64,000 nucleotides of DNA, taken from positions 124,001-188,000 of the forward strand of contig NZ_WLCM01000003.1 in NCBI RefSeq assembly GCF_013317235.1. Reading direction: 5' to 3'. This document shows, one piece after another, positions 1 to 9,615 of the stretch. The translations under genes and the position numbers were made by a program. The stretch comes from Leisingera sp. ANG59. GTDB lineage: Bacteria > Pseudomonadota > Alphaproteobacteria > Rhodobacterales > Rhodobacteraceae. Position 1 is the stretch's first letter; every line of letters begins with the position of its first letter. The notes beneath the pieces were generated by a model. That model saw only the letters and a program-made list of their open reading frames with translations. It did not search any database and was not told the origin of the DNA.

Positions 1-125
1 GCTTCGGACTTCGGCAGCGGCGGCTTTTCGAAACCTTCGCGTGTTCCCAGAACGCTTTTCAAGCGCAGGATCAGAAACACGGCAATACCGGCCAGAACCA
101 AAAGCTGAATCACAGGCGACTCCAT
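1..125 (-). CDS. Tim44-like (TimA-type) membrane protein, N-terminal fragment
   Basis: The reverse strand reads ATG at position 125 and stays open to the window edge, so only about 41 residues are visible. They start with a short polar stretch, then a hydrophobic segment (roughly residues 5-20), then a basic turn and a Pro-rich linker. This matches the single N-terminal anchor of Tim44-domain proteins, which in Rhodobacteraceae commonly sit divergently beside fxsA and secB. The family assignment rests on this context and the anchor shape, because the Tim44 domain itself lies outside the window. Confidence 0.6.
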   Translation of the reverse strand, partial: MESPVIQLLVLAGIAVFLILRLKSVLGTREGFEKPPLPKSE

Positions 126-240
126 GGATACCTCATGCTAGGCGTTCGTGCTTTGTTTGAAACCAAAGCGGTCACGTCTTATGTAGGTGACGGGCGGGGG
201 CAAGTCTACCGCCCGGACGTATGATCGCAAGGAAACCCTT

Positions 241-741
241 ATGTATCTCTTCCTGGCCTTTCTGATGGTTCCCATCATTGAAATTGCTTTGTTTATTCAA
301 GTCGGCGGCGCCATCGGCCTGTGGCCGACCCTGGCCATCGTGGTCCTGACCGCGGTGCTGGGCACCTGGCTGGTGAGAACCCAGGGGCGCATGGCCATGG
401 GGCAGCTGCGCTCATCCTTCCAGCAATTGTCCGATCCGGCGGAACCTTTGGCCCACGGCGCGATGATCCTCTTTGCGGGCGCGCTGCTGCTGACCCCCGG
501 TTTCTTCACCGATGCGGCCGGCTTTGCCCTTCTGATGCCCCCTGTGCGGCTGGCGGTTTACCGCTATCTGCGCTCCCGTATCACCGTAGCGCAATTCCAG
601 ATGGGGCCAGGCAGCATTCAGGGCCGCCATTATCCCGGCGGCGCCGACAAGCCGGATGACATCATCGATGGTGATTACGAAGATGTGACGCCGGGGAAGC
701 AGCCTGGTGGCCCTTCGGGCTGGGTTGACGGCCCCCGTTGA
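241..741 (+). CDS. fxsA: FxsA family membrane protein
   Basis: Encodes 166 residues of the FxsA cytoplasmic membrane family, known in E. coli for relieving phage T7 exclusion by F; its cellular role is unclear. The start MYLFLAFLMVPIIEIALF is the classic FxsA N-terminus, so I choose ATG 241 over an in-frame upstream GTG at 187. Three hydrophobic segments are visible at roughly residues 2-22, 28-45 and 77-100, followed by an acidic, glycine-rich cytoplasmic tail. It lies just upstream of secB on the same strand and faces away from the Tim44-like gene. Confidence 0.88.
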   Translation: MYLFLAFLMVPIIEIALFIQVGGAIGLWPTLAIVVLTAVLGTWLVRTQGRMAMGQLRSSFQQLSDPAEPLAHGAMILFAGALLLTPGFFTDAAGFALLMPPVRLAVYRYLRSRITVAQFQMGPGSIQGRHYPGGADKPDDIIDGDYEDVTPGKQPGGPSGWVDGPR

Positions 742-797
742 GCTGGCCGGACCAAGCTGCTAAGCACGGTCCAAAGCATATTTTCAGGAGTATCCCG

Positions 798-1286
798 ATG
801 GCCGAAAACGGCGAAGCCCAGCAGCAGCCGCAAGTCCAGATGAACATTTTGGCCCAGTTCATCCGCGACATGTCGTTCGAGAACGTTATGGCGCAGAAAG
901 GCACCGGCGGCGAGGTTCAGCCAGACGTCAGCGTACAGGTGAACCTGGATGCGAAAAAGCGCTCGGCTGAGAACCAGTATGAGGTGGTCACCAAGCTGAC
1001 CGTCGAATCCAAGAACAAGGAAAGCGGCAACGTCCTGTTCGTGCTGGAGCTGGAATATGTCGGCGTCTTCAACATCGTCGGCGTGCCGGAAGACCAGCTG
1101 CACCCGTTCCTGCTGATCGAATGCCCGCGCATGACCTTCCCGTTCCTGCGCCGGATCGTGTCGGATGTGACCCGTGACGGCGGCTTCCCGCCGCTGAATC
1201 TGGACAACATCGACTTTGTGGCAATCTACCGGAACGAACTGGCCCGCCGCCAGTCCGAAGCGGCAGCTGCTGCGCCCACGCAGTGA
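798..1286 (+). CDS. secB: Protein-export chaperone SecB
   Basis: 162 residues, the usual length for alphaproteobacterial SecB. SecB is a cytosolic tetrameric chaperone that keeps preproteins unfolded and passes them to SecA. The body contains the family-typical strands around VNLDAKKR and ELEYVGVF, and the FPFLRRIVSDVTRDGGFPPL segment near residues 115-135. The chosen ATG 798 follows a CAGGAG ribosome-binding site at about 785-790; an in-frame upstream start would add an atypical extension. secA lies at the far end of this window, so the two partners are not co-transcribed. Confidence 0.96.
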   Translation: MAENGEAQQQPQVQMNILAQFIRDMSFENVMAQKGTGGEVQPDVSVQVNLDAKKRSAENQYEVVTKLTVESKNKESGNVLFVLELEYVGVFNIVGVPEDQLHPFLLIECPRMTFPFLRRIVSDVTRDGGFPPLNLDNIDFVAIYRNELARRQSEAAAAAPTQ

Positions 1287-1308
1287 ATTTTTCAGATATC
1301 TAAACTGG

Positions 1309-1337
1309 AAACGCCGCTGACACTCAGCGGCGTTTTT
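1309..1337 (+). terminator. Rho-independent terminator after secB
   Basis: An 11-bp GC-rich stem (AACGCCGCTGA paired with TCAGCGGCGTT, loop CAC) is followed by a T-run (GTTTTTCGTTTT). It sits between the convergent secB and dnaQ genes. The T-run is good only on the plus strand, so it mainly ends secB transcription. Confidence 0.85.
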
Positions 1338-1358
1338 CGTTTTCCGGCTTCTTCGACA

Positions 1359-2087
1359 TCAGGAAGCCTTCCACAAGGCATTATCCCCCATCTTTTCGAT
1401 GAAGGCCTCATGCGCTGCCATTTCCTCAGCCGTCACTCGCGGCGGCAGCGGAGTCTGCCGCGGGGCAGGGCGCCAATCATCCTCCACCTGCTCATTGCCG
1501 GACGAGGCCTTTTGCGTTGACAAGCCAAAATCCGGCTGCCGCCCGCCAATCAGCTCAAGATACACATCTGCCAGGATTTCGGAGTCGAGCAGCGCCCCGT
1601 GCAGGGTCCGGTTGGAGTTGTCGATGCTGAAACGGCGGCACAACGCATCCAGCGTCGCCGGCGAGCCCGGAAACCGCTGGCGGGCCATCGCCAGTGTATC
1701 GATCGCTTGATCCATCGGCAGCTTTGGCAGCCCCATCCAGTCCAGTTCCGCGTTCAGGAACTTCATGTCGAAGCTGGCATTGTGAATGACCAGCTTGGAG
1801 TCCTGCACAAAGTCCAGGAACTTCTGGCCAACCTTGGCAAATACCGGCTTGTCCCGCAGCGTTACTGCACCTGGTTCCGGTTTCTGCGGCGGTTCCAGCA
1901 GGTCCGGGCCGATACCATGGACCGAGAACGCCTCTGCCGGCATCGATCGTTCCGGGTTGATATAAACGTGGAACGTTTCCCCGGTCGGCATGTGGTTATA
2001 GAGCTCCACCGCACCGATCTCGACGATCCGGTCGCCGGAGAACGGGTCAAACCCGGTGGTTTCGGTATCAAGAACGATTTCACGCAT
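1359..2087 (-). CDS. dnaQ: DNA polymerase III epsilon subunit (3'-5' proofreading exonuclease)
   Basis: 242 residues of the DEDDh exonuclease family, the proofreading subunit of the replicative polymerase. The catalytic residues are visible: D7 and E9 in DTETTGFD, D107 in HNASFDMKFL, and H163 with D168 in HGALLDSE. The tail after about residue 183 would carry the clamp-binding and alpha-subunit contacts. Its start overlaps the end of coaE by 8 bases, so the leftward genes maf-aroE-coaE-dnaQ appear to form one operon reading away from the proposed origin. Confidence 0.95.
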   Translation of the reverse strand: MREIVLDTETTGFDPFSGDRIVEIGAVELYNHMPTGETFHVYINPERSMPAEAFSVHGIGPDLLEPPQKPEPGAVTLRDKPVFAKVGQKFLDFVQDSKLVIHNASFDMKFLNAELDWMGLPKLPMDQAIDTLAMARQRFPGSPATLDALCRRFSIDNSNRTLHGALLDSEILADVYLELIGGRQPDFGLSTQKASSGNEQVEDDWRPAPRQTPLPPRVTAEEMAAHEAFIEKMGDNALWKAS

Positions 2088-2673
2088 GGCTCAGTTTGCT
2101 CCTGATATCTGCGAGGATCTCTGCCACCTGCACCTCGGCATGTTCGAGCGTGTCAGTCTCGATCACATAGCTGGCACGGGCCATCTTCTCCTCAATCGGC
2201 ATTTGTTTCTGCAAGATATGCCGGAATTGCTCAACCGTCATCGTGCCGCGGGCAAGAACCCGCTCTTGCTGAGTGGCGGCATCCACGGTCACACAGGCCA
2301 CCGCGTCCATCTCCGCGTCTCCGCCGGTTTCAAACAGCAGGGGGATGTCGAAAACCAAAATATCGCTCTGCGCAGCAGTCCGGAATGCCGCACGGTCCTG
2401 CGCGACAAGTGGATGCACGATGGCTTCGATGCGCTTCAAGGCTTCGGGATTCTTACCGATGATCTCCTTCAACGCAGCCCGGCTGACTTCTCCGTTCTCT
2501 ATTGCTCCAGGAAAGGCGGCCTCCATGGGCAGGACGGCGGAGCCGCCCTTTCTATAGAGCCGGTGAACCGCCGCATCCGCATCCCAAACTGCGCAGCCCC
2601 GGGCTGCGAACAATTGGGCCGTGGTGCTTTTGCCCATACCAATTGAGCCGGTGAGGCCGAGGCAGAAACTCAT
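2080..2673 (-). CDS. coaE: Dephospho-CoA kinase
   Basis: 197 residues, normal for CoaE, which phosphorylates the 3'-OH of dephospho-CoA in the last step of coenzyme A synthesis. The P-loop GSIGMGKST (residues 9-17) follows the first strand, and DADAAVH corresponds to the substrate-binding segment. The gene overlaps aroE by 4 bases upstream and dnaQ by 8 bases downstream, showing tight translational coupling in the maf-aroE-coaE-dnaQ operon. Confidence 0.95.
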   Translation of the reverse strand: MSFCLGLTGSIGMGKSTTAQLFAARGCAVWDADAAVHRLYRKGGSAVLPMEAAFPGAIENGEVSRAALKEIIGKNPEALKRIEAIVHPLVAQDRAAFRTAAQSDILVFDIPLLFETGGDAEMDAVACVTVDAATQQERVLARGTMTVEQFRHILQKQMPIEEKMARASYVIETDTLEHAEVQVAEILADIRSKLSHA

Positions 2674-3503
2674 CCGAGCACCGCCGCACGGGTGGCAGCA
2701 TCAACTTCAGGCCGGTGACCAAACCAGCGCTCGAAACCAGGTACCGCCTGATGCAGCAGCATGCCCAGGCCATCAACCACGGTGCAGCCCGCCTCCTCAG
2801 CCGTTTGCAACAGATCGGTTTTCAACGGCGCATAGATAAGATCGGTGACAACAGCGTTCGGCTGCAACCCGTCCAGCGGCACCCGCAGGCGCGGCTTGCC
2901 CACCATGCCAAGCGAGGTCGTGTTCACGATCAGCGCACCGTCCTCAATGGTATTGCCGGCCTGGACCCATTCCACCACTTTAATGCGGCTGCCAAAATCC
3001 TTCTGCAACTGGTCCGCCCGCTCGCGGGTGCGGTTGGTCAGCAGAATCTCTGGCACGCCCACCTCCATCAAGGAAGCCACCACCGCTCGGCAGGCCCCGC
3101 CAGCACCCAGAACAACGGCAGGCCCGGACTGCGGATCCCAGTCCGGCGCGCCCTGGTGTAAGTTTGTGATGAAGCCGTAGCCGTCGGTGTTGTCGGCCAG
3201 GATGGTGCCGTCATCGCGGAAGATCAGCGTGTTTGCGGCACCGATCAACCTAGCCCGGTCCGTCACCTTGTCGGCAATCTCCATCACCGCCTCCTTATGC
3301 GGGATGGTCACATTGGCGCCGACGAACCCCATTTTCGGCATCACCCGGATGGTCTCCGCCAGGTCCTCGGGCTCCACATGCATCGGAACATAATGCCCGG
3401 CGATGCCATGCGTTTTCAGCCAGTGACGGTGAAGCTGGGGGGATTTGGAATGCGCAACCGGACAGCCGATCACGCCGGCGAGCGGGATTTTTGCTTCTGT
3501 CAT
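2670..3503 (-). CDS. aroE: Shikimate dehydrogenase (NADP+)
   Basis: 277 residues, matching AroE, which reduces 3-dehydroshikimate with NADPH in aromatic amino acid synthesis. The substrate-binding SKSPQLH motif (residues 19-25), catalytic K70 in TIPHKEAV and D107 in DNTDGYG are present, followed by the nucleotide-binding VLGAGGACRAV loop. It overlaps maf by 4 bases and coaE by 4 bases, so all four leftward genes are translationally coupled. Confidence 0.95.
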   Translation of the reverse strand: MTEAKIPLAGVIGCPVAHSKSPQLHRHWLKTHGIAGHYVPMHVEPEDLAETIRVMPKMGFVGANVTIPHKEAVMEIADKVTDRARLIGAANTLIFRDDGTILADNTDGYGFITNLHQGAPDWDPQSGPAVVLGAGGACRAVVASLMEVGVPEILLTNRTRERADQLQKDFGSRIKVVEWVQAGNTIEDGALIVNTTSLGMVGKPRLRVPLDGLQPNAVVTDLIYAPLKTDLLQTAEEAGCTVVDGLGMLLHQAVPGFERWFGHRPEVDAATRAAVLG

Positions 3504-4099
3504 TGCTCGATTACCCCTTGCAAACCCAGGTAACTGATAAGCTCCATCAGCGGCAATCCCAAGACATTAAAGTAGCTGCCCTCGATGGAGGCGAACAGCC
3601 GCACGCCTTCCTCCTCCAGCTTGTACGCCCCCACTGCATGGCGGATGCTGTCCCAATTGCGGCTGACATAGTGTTCCAGATAGGCGTCAGAGCATTTGCG
3701 CATCACCAGCCGGACCTGCCCGACATGTCGCCAGATCGGCTCACCGTCACGATAGATCACAGCTGCCGACAACAGCATATGCCGCTTGCCCTGCATCTCC
3801 TTCAACTGGGCCAGCGCAACATCTTCACTTGCCGGCTTGGAAAGAATTTGCCCTTCAAACTCAAGAACCTGATCGCAGCCAAGCACCAGCTGTCCCGAAT
3901 GTTTGCTGCTGATCTTGCGCGCCTTGGCCTCTGCCAGCGCGTCGGCGATGTCCCGCGGCGGCGCTTGCTCTGCCAGCAGCGCGGCCTTGATCGCCTGCTC
4001 ATCCAGACGCGGCACATCCGTTTCGAATTTGATCCCGGCCTGGCGCAGCAGATGCGCCCGGATTTCGGAACCAGAAGCCAGCACAATGTGGGCAGTCAT
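3500..4099 (-). CDS. maf: Maf family nucleoside triphosphate pyrophosphatase
   Basis: 199 residues of the Maf/YhdE/YceF family, which hydrolyses non-canonical or modified nucleotides and has been linked to septum control. The N-terminal LASGSEIRAHLL replaces the more common LAS-SPRR-ELL, so the active-site loop is somewhat divergent, but the VLGCDQVLEFEG segment and the C-terminal YFNVLGLPL motif are typical. It is the first gene of the leftward operon, and a DnaA-box-like TGTGGAAAA overlaps its start codon at 4099-4107. Confidence 0.88.
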   Translation of the reverse strand: MTAHIVLASGSEIRAHLLRQAGIKFETDVPRLDEQAIKAALLAEQAPPRDIADALAEAKARKISSKHSGQLVLGCDQVLEFEGQILSKPASEDVALAQLKEMQGKRHMLLSAAVIYRDGEPIWRHVGQVRLVMRKCSDAYLEHYVSRNWDSIRHAVGAYKLEEEGVRLFASIEGSYFNVLGLPLMELISYLGLQGVIEQ

Positions 4100-4509
4100 G
4101 TGGAAAACCCCGTGGGAAAGACGCAGACGGTTTCAGGACGTTTTGTATGGTTTTCCGCGCTCAAGTAAAGACTCCAGGGGTTGACGCAAATCTCGGGATT
4201 CAGCCCGCTGAGTCGTCCTTTGTGAGTCAGGATAACTTTGAATCCGTGGATATGCCGGCTCCCCCCGGTTCATCCCGCTGTTATCCCCAAGGTCAGAAAT
4301 ATAAACGGGTCCTTAACAAGCCATATTTAATAGGCGTTAAGGGATTTTCCACGACTCCAGTCCCATGCACGCTGGAATCTTATCCCTGCTGGGGATAAGC
4401 GGAGGAAGATTCACTTATCCACTGGAATCCACGCACACTACAAAAACATCATCCTTCTAATATTTCTTTTATTATTAGGGTGGTCCGATCTGACCGGGGA
4501 GAACAGCCC
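4099..4509. other. Candidate chromosomal replication origin (oriC)
   Basis: About 410 bases without a gene, between the divergent maf and hemJ genes. DnaA-box-like sequences one mismatch from TTATCCACA or TTTTCCACA occur at 4281-4289 (TTATCCCCA), 4345-4353 (TTTTCCACG), 4390-4398 (TTATCCCCA, minus strand) and 4415-4423 (TTATCCACT). A perfect TTTTCCACA lies on the minus strand at 4099-4107. TTATCCCTG at 4380-4388 forms an inverted pair with the 4390-4398 box. AT-rich tracts at about 4296-4346 and 4455-4480 could be the unwinding element. TTAA-N6-TTAA at 4327-4340 resembles a CtrA site. Divergent gene direction and parAB plus parS about 3-7 kb away support the call. Confidence 0.75.
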
Positions 4510-4965
4510 ATGGACTCGAGCGACCTGATGTACACGCTCTACCCATATGCCAAGTCACTGCACATCATGGCCGTGCTCAGCTGGATGGCGGGCCTCTTCT
4601 ATCTCCCACGTTTGTTCGTGTATCATGTGGAGCAAGCAGAGAAGGTTCAGGAAGCAGTGCCGATCTTCCTGACCATGGAAGAAAAGCTTCTCCGTATCAT
4701 CATGCGCCCAGCCATGTACGTTTCCTGGGCGGCAGGACTGTTCATTGTGCTGACACCCGGCATTGTCGACTGGAGCTACGTCTGGCCCTGGACCAAAGGC
4801 GCATCGGTGATCGGTATGACTTGGTTCCATCACTGGCTGCTGTTTCGCTACCGGGATTTCAAAGAAGGCCGGAATGTACTGACAGGACGGCAGTTCAGGA
4901 TGATGAATGAGGTGCCAACTGTGCTCATGGTGGTGATTGTGGTCTCGGTAATCTTCAAATTCTAA
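4510..4965 (+). CDS. hemJ: Protoporphyrinogen IX oxidase HemJ
   Basis: 151 residues of the HemJ (UPF0093) membrane family, which oxidises protoporphyrinogen IX to protoporphyrin IX in haem synthesis. Four hydrophobic segments are visible. The conserved early histidine in YAKSLHIMAVLSWMAGLFYLP (H18) and the MRPAMYVSWAAGL segment are family signatures. ATG 4510 is preceded by GGGGAG at 4497-4502; the in-frame upstream codons lie in the AT-rich origin and are unlikely to be translated. Other haem genes in this window are hemW and hemH. Confidence 0.92.
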   Translation: MDSSDLMYTLYPYAKSLHIMAVLSWMAGLFYLPRLFVYHVEQAEKVQEAVPIFLTMEEKLLRIIMRPAMYVSWAAGLFIVLTPGIVDWSYVWPWTKGASVIGMTWFHHWLLFRYRDFKEGRNVLTGRQFRMMNEVPTVLMVVIVVSVIFKF

Positions 4966-5138
4966 CACAGCGGCGCTGGAATAAGGTTTACAGTGGCGGA
5001 ACGCTTGCAGCCGGCGTTTGACTCATCTGAAACGAGTCCCTATGTATGGCTCTCAGCGGGCCCGTCCGGGCAGCCGTGTTTTCCAAACCTGTCGTGTGAC
5101 CGACCCCCGGGTAAGCGGGGAGTAGAGGCCGTATCTAT

Positions 5139-6410
5139 ATGACCGTTCAATCCCTGAATCTGTCCGATCTCAAGGCGAAGAGCCCCAAAGCGCTGCTGGC
5201 GATGGCCGAGGAGCTGGAGATCGAAAACGCCTCGACCATGCGCAAGGGCGAGATGATGTTCCAGATCCTGCGGGAACGCGCAGATGAAGGCTGGGACATC
5301 GGTGGTGATGGTGTGCTGGAGGTGCTGCAAGACGGATTCGGTTTTCTGCGGTCACCAGAAGCGAACTACCTCCCGGGCCCGGATGATATCTATGTCTCCC
5401 CCGACATGATCCGTCAGTATTCTCTGCGCACTGGTGATACCGTTGAAGGCCAGATCAAGGCGCCGCTGGAGACTGAGCGCTATTTTGCTCTGACCAATGT
5501 CACCAAGATCAATTTCGAGGAGCCGGAAAAGGCCCGTCACAAGATCGCCTTTGACAACCTGACACCGCTCTATCCGGATGAGCGCCTGAAGATGGAAATC
5601 GAAGATCCCACCATCAAGGACCGTTCCGCCCGTGTGATCGACCTGGTGGCCCCCATCGGCAAGGGCCAGCGCTCGCTGATCGTGGCGCCGCCGCGAACCG
5701 GTAAAACGGTGATCCTGCAGAACATCGCGCATTCGATCGAGAAGAACCATCCTGAGTGCTACCTGATCGTTCTGCTGATTGACGAACGCCCGGAAGAGGT
5801 GACCGACATGCAGCGCTCGGTGAAGGGCGAGGTCGTGTCCTCCACCTTCGACGAGCCGGCGACCCGTCACGTTGCAGTGTCCGAAATGGTCATCGAAAAA
5901 GCCAAGCGCCTGGTGGAACACAAACGAGATGTTGTGATCCTTCTTGATTCTATCACAAGACTTGGTAGGGCGTTCAATACCGTGGTTCCGTCATCGGGCA
6001 AGGTCCTGACTGGCGGCGTCGACGCAAACGCCTTGCAGCGGCCGAAACGCTTCTTTGGTGCGGCCCGGAACATCGAAGAAGGCGGCTCGCTGACCATCAT
6101 CGCCACCGCGCTGATCGACACCGGAAGTCGGATGGACGAGGTGATCTTTGAAGAATTCAAAGGCACCGGTAACTCGGAAATCGTGCTGGACCGCAAGATC
6201 GCCGACAAGCGCGTGTTCCCGGCTATCGACATCCTCAAATCCGGTACCCGGAAAGAAGACCTACTGGTCGACAAGGGCGATCTGGCCAAGACCTTCGTGC
6301 TGCGCCGGATCCTGAACCCGATGGGCACCACCGACGCGATCGAGTTCCTGCTGTCCAAGCTGAAGCAGACCAAGTCGAACTCCGAGTTCTTCGACTCGAT
6401 GAACACCTGA
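5139..6410 (+). CDS. rho: Transcription termination factor Rho
   Basis: 423 residues, normal for Rho, the hexameric RNA-dependent ATPase that ends transcription. The N-terminal Rho domain and cold-shock-like RNA-binding domain (about residues 55-125, with DGFGFLRS) precede the ATPase domain with P-loop APPRTGKT (183-190), Walker [14 protein letters not shown] and the Q-loop region [17 protein letters not shown] 173-base leader separates it from hemJ, compatible with the Rho autoregulation known in other bacteria, though no specific element is recognised there. Confidence 0.97.
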   Translation: MTVQSLNLSDLKAKSPKALLAMAEELEIENASTMRKGEMMFQILRERADEGWDIGGDGVLEVLQDGFGFLRSPEANYLPGPDDIYVSPDMIRQYSLRTGDTVEGQIKAPLETERYFALTNVTKINFEEPEKARHKIAFDNLTPLYPDERLKMEIEDPTIKDRSARVIDLVAPIGKGQRSLIVAPPRTGKTVILQNIAHSIEKNHPECYLIVLLIDERPEEVTDMQRSVKGEVVSSTFDEPATRHVAVSEMVIEKAKRLVEHKRDVVILLDSITRLGRAFNTVVPSSGKVLTGGVDANALQRPKRFFGAARNIEEGGSLTIIATALIDTGSRMDEVIFEEFKGTGNSEIVLDRKIADKRVFPAIDILKSGTRKEDLLVDKGDLAKTFVLRRILNPMGTTDAIEFLLSKLKQTKSNSEFFDSMNT

Positions 6411-6440
6411 TCCGGGCCGGCAGAAGAGAAAGGCCACCCC

Positions 6441-7727
6441 ATGGACACGATCTTTGCGCTGGCCTCCGCCCAAGGGAAGGCCGGGGTCGCGGTGATCCGC
6501 GTCTCCGGTCCGCTTGCGCTTGACGCCGGCGTGGCGCTGTGCGGCGGTCAACTGCCGGCGCGGGGTTCCAGTCTGCGGGTTCTGAAAGACGAATCAGGTG
6601 AGCGTCTTGATGAAGCCCTGGTTCTGAGTTTTACTGCTCCAAGCAGTTTCACCGGTGAAAATACCGTTGAATTTCAAACACATGGAAGCACGGCAGTTGT
6701 TTCAGCGGTTCTTGATTCGCTGGGGCGAATCGACGGTCTGAGAATGGCTGAACCGGGTGAATTCACCCGCCGTGCATTGGAAAACGGTAACTTGGACCTG
6801 GCCCAGGTTGAGGGCCTTGCCGATCTGATTGATGCGGAAACCGAGGCACAGCGCAAGCAAGCTCAAGTCATCCTCGCCGGCGGCTTGGGGCAGCTGGCTG
6901 AAGCCTGGCGGGCAAATCTGATCCGGGCAGCGTCCTTGATCGAAGTAACCATAGACTTCGCTGATGAGGAAGTACCGGTTGACGTAACACCTGAGGTCAC
7001 AGCGCTTTTGGCAGAAGTCCAAGCCGGCCTCGAAAGGGAGACCGCCGGCGTCAAAATAGCCGAACGGATACGCAGCGGGTTCGAAGTAGCCATTGTCGGA
7101 GCTCCTAATGTTGGAAAATCCACTCTATTGAATGCGCTGGCCGGCCGGCAGGCCGCGATCACATCGGAATACGCCGGCACCACCCGCGACATTATCGAAG
7201 TGCGCATGGATTTGGCCGGCTTGCCTGTTACATTGCTGGATACGGCCGGCTTGCGGGACACTGAAGATCATGTTGAGGGGATCGGAATTGCCCTTGCGCG
7301 AAAGCGGGCTGAAGACGCTGACTTGCGCGTGTTTCTCGCGGAAGACCATGAAGTCCTGGACGTGGAAATGCGCACGGGCGACATCCGGCTGCGTCCAAAG
7401 GCGGATCTGCGTTCCGACCAGGTGAATTCAGTCTCGGGCCGGTCAGGGCAGGGGGTCGACCAATTGGTTAACCATGTTTCCTCAGTTCTCAAGACGCGCT
7501 CCGCGCAGGCGGGTATTGCCACGCGCGCCCGTCACCGGGATGCGATGCTGTCTGCTTTGCTCAGTCTGACGGAGGCACAGGACATCCTGCAGCGCGGACC
7601 GGAGTTTTATGATATAGCGGCCGAAGAAATGCGATCGGCGATCCGAGCCCTGGAAATGCTGGTTGGCCGGATCGGGGTTGAAAATCTCCTGGATGAGATT
7701 TTCTCTAGTTTCTGTCTGGGAAAATAA
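6441..7727 (+). CDS. mnmE: tRNA uridine-5-carboxymethylaminomethyl GTPase MnmE
   Basis: 428 residues. MnmE works with MnmG to modify uridine 34 of certain tRNAs. The N-terminal folate-binding domain spans about residues 1-118, helical segments flank the G domain (about 210-350), and the essential C-terminal CLGK motif is present. G1 is GAPNVGKS (220-227), G2 AGTTRD and G3 DTAGL. The G4 motif reads PKAD (319-322) instead of NKxD, so the guanine-contacting Asn is missing. The gene is 13 bases upstream of the mnmG start, consistent with an operon of interacting partners. Confidence 0.95.
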   Translation: MDTIFALASAQGKAGVAVIRVSGPLALDAGVALCGGQLPARGSSLRVLKDESGERLDEALVLSFTAPSSFTGENTVEFQTHGSTAVVSAVLDSLGRIDGLRMAEPGEFTRRALENGNLDLAQVEGLADLIDAETEAQRKQAQVILAGGLGQLAEAWRANLIRAASLIEVTIDFADEEVPVDVTPEVTALLAEVQAGLERETAGVKIAERIRSGFEVAIVGAPNVGKSTLLNALAGRQAAITSEYAGTTRDIIEVRMDLAGLPVTLLDTAGLRDTEDHVEGIGIALARKRAEDADLRVFLAEDHEVLDVEMRTGDIRLRPKADLRSDQVNSVSGRSGQGVDQLVNHVSSVLKTRSAQAGIATRARHRDAMLSALLSLTEAQDILQRGPEFYDIAAEEMRSAIRALEMLVGRIGVENLLDEIFSSFCLGK

Positions 7728-7732
7728 AGGAG

Positions 7733-7748
7733 TGTTTCACGTGAAACA
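7733..7748. promoter_or_regulatory. parS centromere site 1
   Basis: TGTTTCACGTGAAACA is a perfect 16-bp palindrome identical to the common bacterial parS consensus bound by ParB/Spo0J proteins. It lies across the mnmE-mnmG junction, over the mnmG ribosome-binding site and start codon, about 3.3 kb from the proposed origin and 3.3 kb upstream of parB. Confidence 0.95.
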
Positions 7749-9615
7749 TTCATCTTATGACGTGATTGTGGTCGGCGGCGGTCACGCCGGTACAGAAGCC
7801 GCCCATGCATCAGCAAGAATGGGAGCCGCGACTGCGCTGGTGACCCTGGAACGCAGTGGCATTGGTGTAATGTCCTGCAACCCGGCAATCGGCGGATTGG
7901 GCAAAGGCCATTTAGTCCGGGAGATTGATGCGATGGATGGCGTCATGGGCCGGGTTGCTGACCTCGCGGGTATTCAGTTCCGATTGCTGAACCGCCGGAA
8001 GGGGCCCGCTGTGCAGGGACCGCGCGCGCAGTCAGACAGAGCTATTTATCGGCAAGAGATGCTTCGCTTGACGGAAAGTCGGCCGAACTTGGATATTGTT
8101 GAAGGAGAAGTAACGGATTTCCTTATGAGCGGGGGCACTGTTGCCGGCGTGACATTGGCAGACGGAAGCGAAATTGCGGCCAAATCAGTTGTTCTGACTT
8201 CGGGAACCTTTTTGCGCGGTGTCATTCACATTGGTGATGTTTCAAGGCCCGGCGGCCGGATGGGGGACAAGCCTTCTGTTAAACTGGCCGAGCGTCTTGA
8301 CAGCTTTGAGCTTCCGCTTGGCCGGCTGAAGACCGGCACGCCACCCCGGCTTGACGGGCGCACCATCAACTGGGATGCCCTTGACGCACAGCCGGGTGAC
8401 GATGATCCTGTCTTCTTTTCGTTCATGACTAAGTCTCTGAGTGCAAGGCAGGTGTCATGCGGCATTACGCATACCAATGCCAAAACCCATGAGATTATCC
8501 GGCAGAACCTGGAACGCTCCGCGATGTATGGCGGTCATATCGAAGGCGTGGGGCCTCGGTACTGCCCGTCCATCGAAGATAAGATCGTTCGGTTTGCGGA
8601 AAAGGACTCCCACCAGATTTTCCTTGAGCCAGAAGGTGTGTCCGACCACACGGTATACCCCAATGGCATCTCCACCAGCCTGCCAGTGGATGTTCAGGAG
8701 GATTATGTCCGTTCGATCCTTGGCCTGGAGAAAGCCGACATACTGCAACCGGGCTACGCGATTGAGTACGACTATGTGGATCCGCGCGCGCTCCAGTTGG
8801 ATCTGTCTCTGAAGGATGTTCCGGGACTGTATCTTGCAGGGCAAATAAACGGCACAACCGGCTATGAAGAAGCGGCCGCGCAAGGACTCGTCGCCGGCTT
8901 GAACGCGGCGCGTCGGGCCAGGGACGCCGGACCGGTGACCTTCAGCCGATCAAACAGCTACATCGGTGTTATGATCGATGATCTGACGACCAACGGTGTC
9001 ACGGAACCTTACCGGATGTTCACGTCAAGAGCGGAATTCAGACTTTCCTTGCGGGCCGACAATGCAGATCAGCGACTGACACCGATTGCGATTGATCTGG
9101 GCTGCGCCGGCGAGGAACGCCGGGCGGCGTTTTTGCAGAAAAGCGAACAGCTGACTTCAGCCCGGCAGACGCTGGAAGCTCAAACTTTCACTCCGAAACA
9201 GGTCGCAGAAGCAGGGATCCGCGTCAATCAGGATGGTAACAGGCGGACCGGCCTGGATGTTCTGGCATTTCCGGATGTCGACTTTGAGGATGTGATTGAG
9301 CTAATGCCAGAGTTGGATAGCGTGACTCCGGAAATTCGTCGCCAAATGGAGCGCGATGCCTTGTATGCAAATTACATTGCGCGGCAGGAGCGGGAAATTT
9401 CCGTGATGAAGCGTGATGAAGGCCATTTGATCCCTAAGGGTTTTGTTTATGGCGAAATTGACGGTCTTTCCAAGGAGCTTCAGCAAAAGCTTTCGAGGGC
9501 TTGTCCGGAAACCCTGGCGCAAGCGGCTCGGATCGACGGCATGACGCCGGCAGCGCTTGCGCTGATCCTGGCCCGTCTCCGCAAGGAAAGGACCAGGCAG
9601 GAGAAGACTGCATGA
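7741..9615 (+). CDS. mnmG: tRNA uridine-5-carboxymethylaminomethyl modification enzyme MnmG (GidA)
   Basis: 624 residues from GTG 7741, close to the usual 630. MnmG is the FAD-dependent partner of MnmE. The FAD-binding GGGHAG (residues 12-17) opens the protein, and the typical [14 protein letters not shown] and [12 protein letters not shown] motifs follow. I choose GTG 7741 because GGAG at 7729-7732 gives an 8-base spacer; the other in-frame GTG at 7732 overlaps that ribosome-binding site. The start codon is part of a parS palindrome, so ParB binding could affect expression. The end overlaps rsmG by 4 bases. Confidence 0.95.
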   Translation: MKHSSYDVIVVGGGHAGTEAAHASARMGAATALVTLERSGIGVMSCNPAIGGLGKGHLVREIDAMDGVMGRVADLAGIQFRLLNRRKGPAVQGPRAQSDRAIYRQEMLRLTESRPNLDIVEGEVTDFLMSGGTVAGVTLADGSEIAAKSVVLTSGTFLRGVIHIGDVSRPGGRMGDKPSVKLAERLDSFELPLGRLKTGTPPRLDGRTINWDALDAQPGDDDPVFFSFMTKSLSARQVSCGITHTNAKTHEIIRQNLERSAMYGGHIEGVGPRYCPSIEDKIVRFAEKDSHQIFLEPEGVSDHTVYPNGISTSLPVDVQEDYVRSILGLEKADILQPGYAIEYDYVDPRALQLDLSLKDVPGLYLAGQINGTTGYEEAAAQGLVAGLNAARRARDAGPVTFSRSNSYIGVMIDDLTTNGVTEPYRMFTSRAEFRLSLRADNADQRLTPIAIDLGCAGEERRAAFLQKSEQLTSARQTLEAQTFTPKQVAEAGIRVNQDGNRRTGLDVLAFPDVDFEDVIELMPELDSVTPEIRRQMERDALYANYIARQEREISVMKRDEGHLIPKGFVYGEIDGLSKELQQKLSRACPETLAQAARIDGMTPAALALILARLRKERTRQEKTA

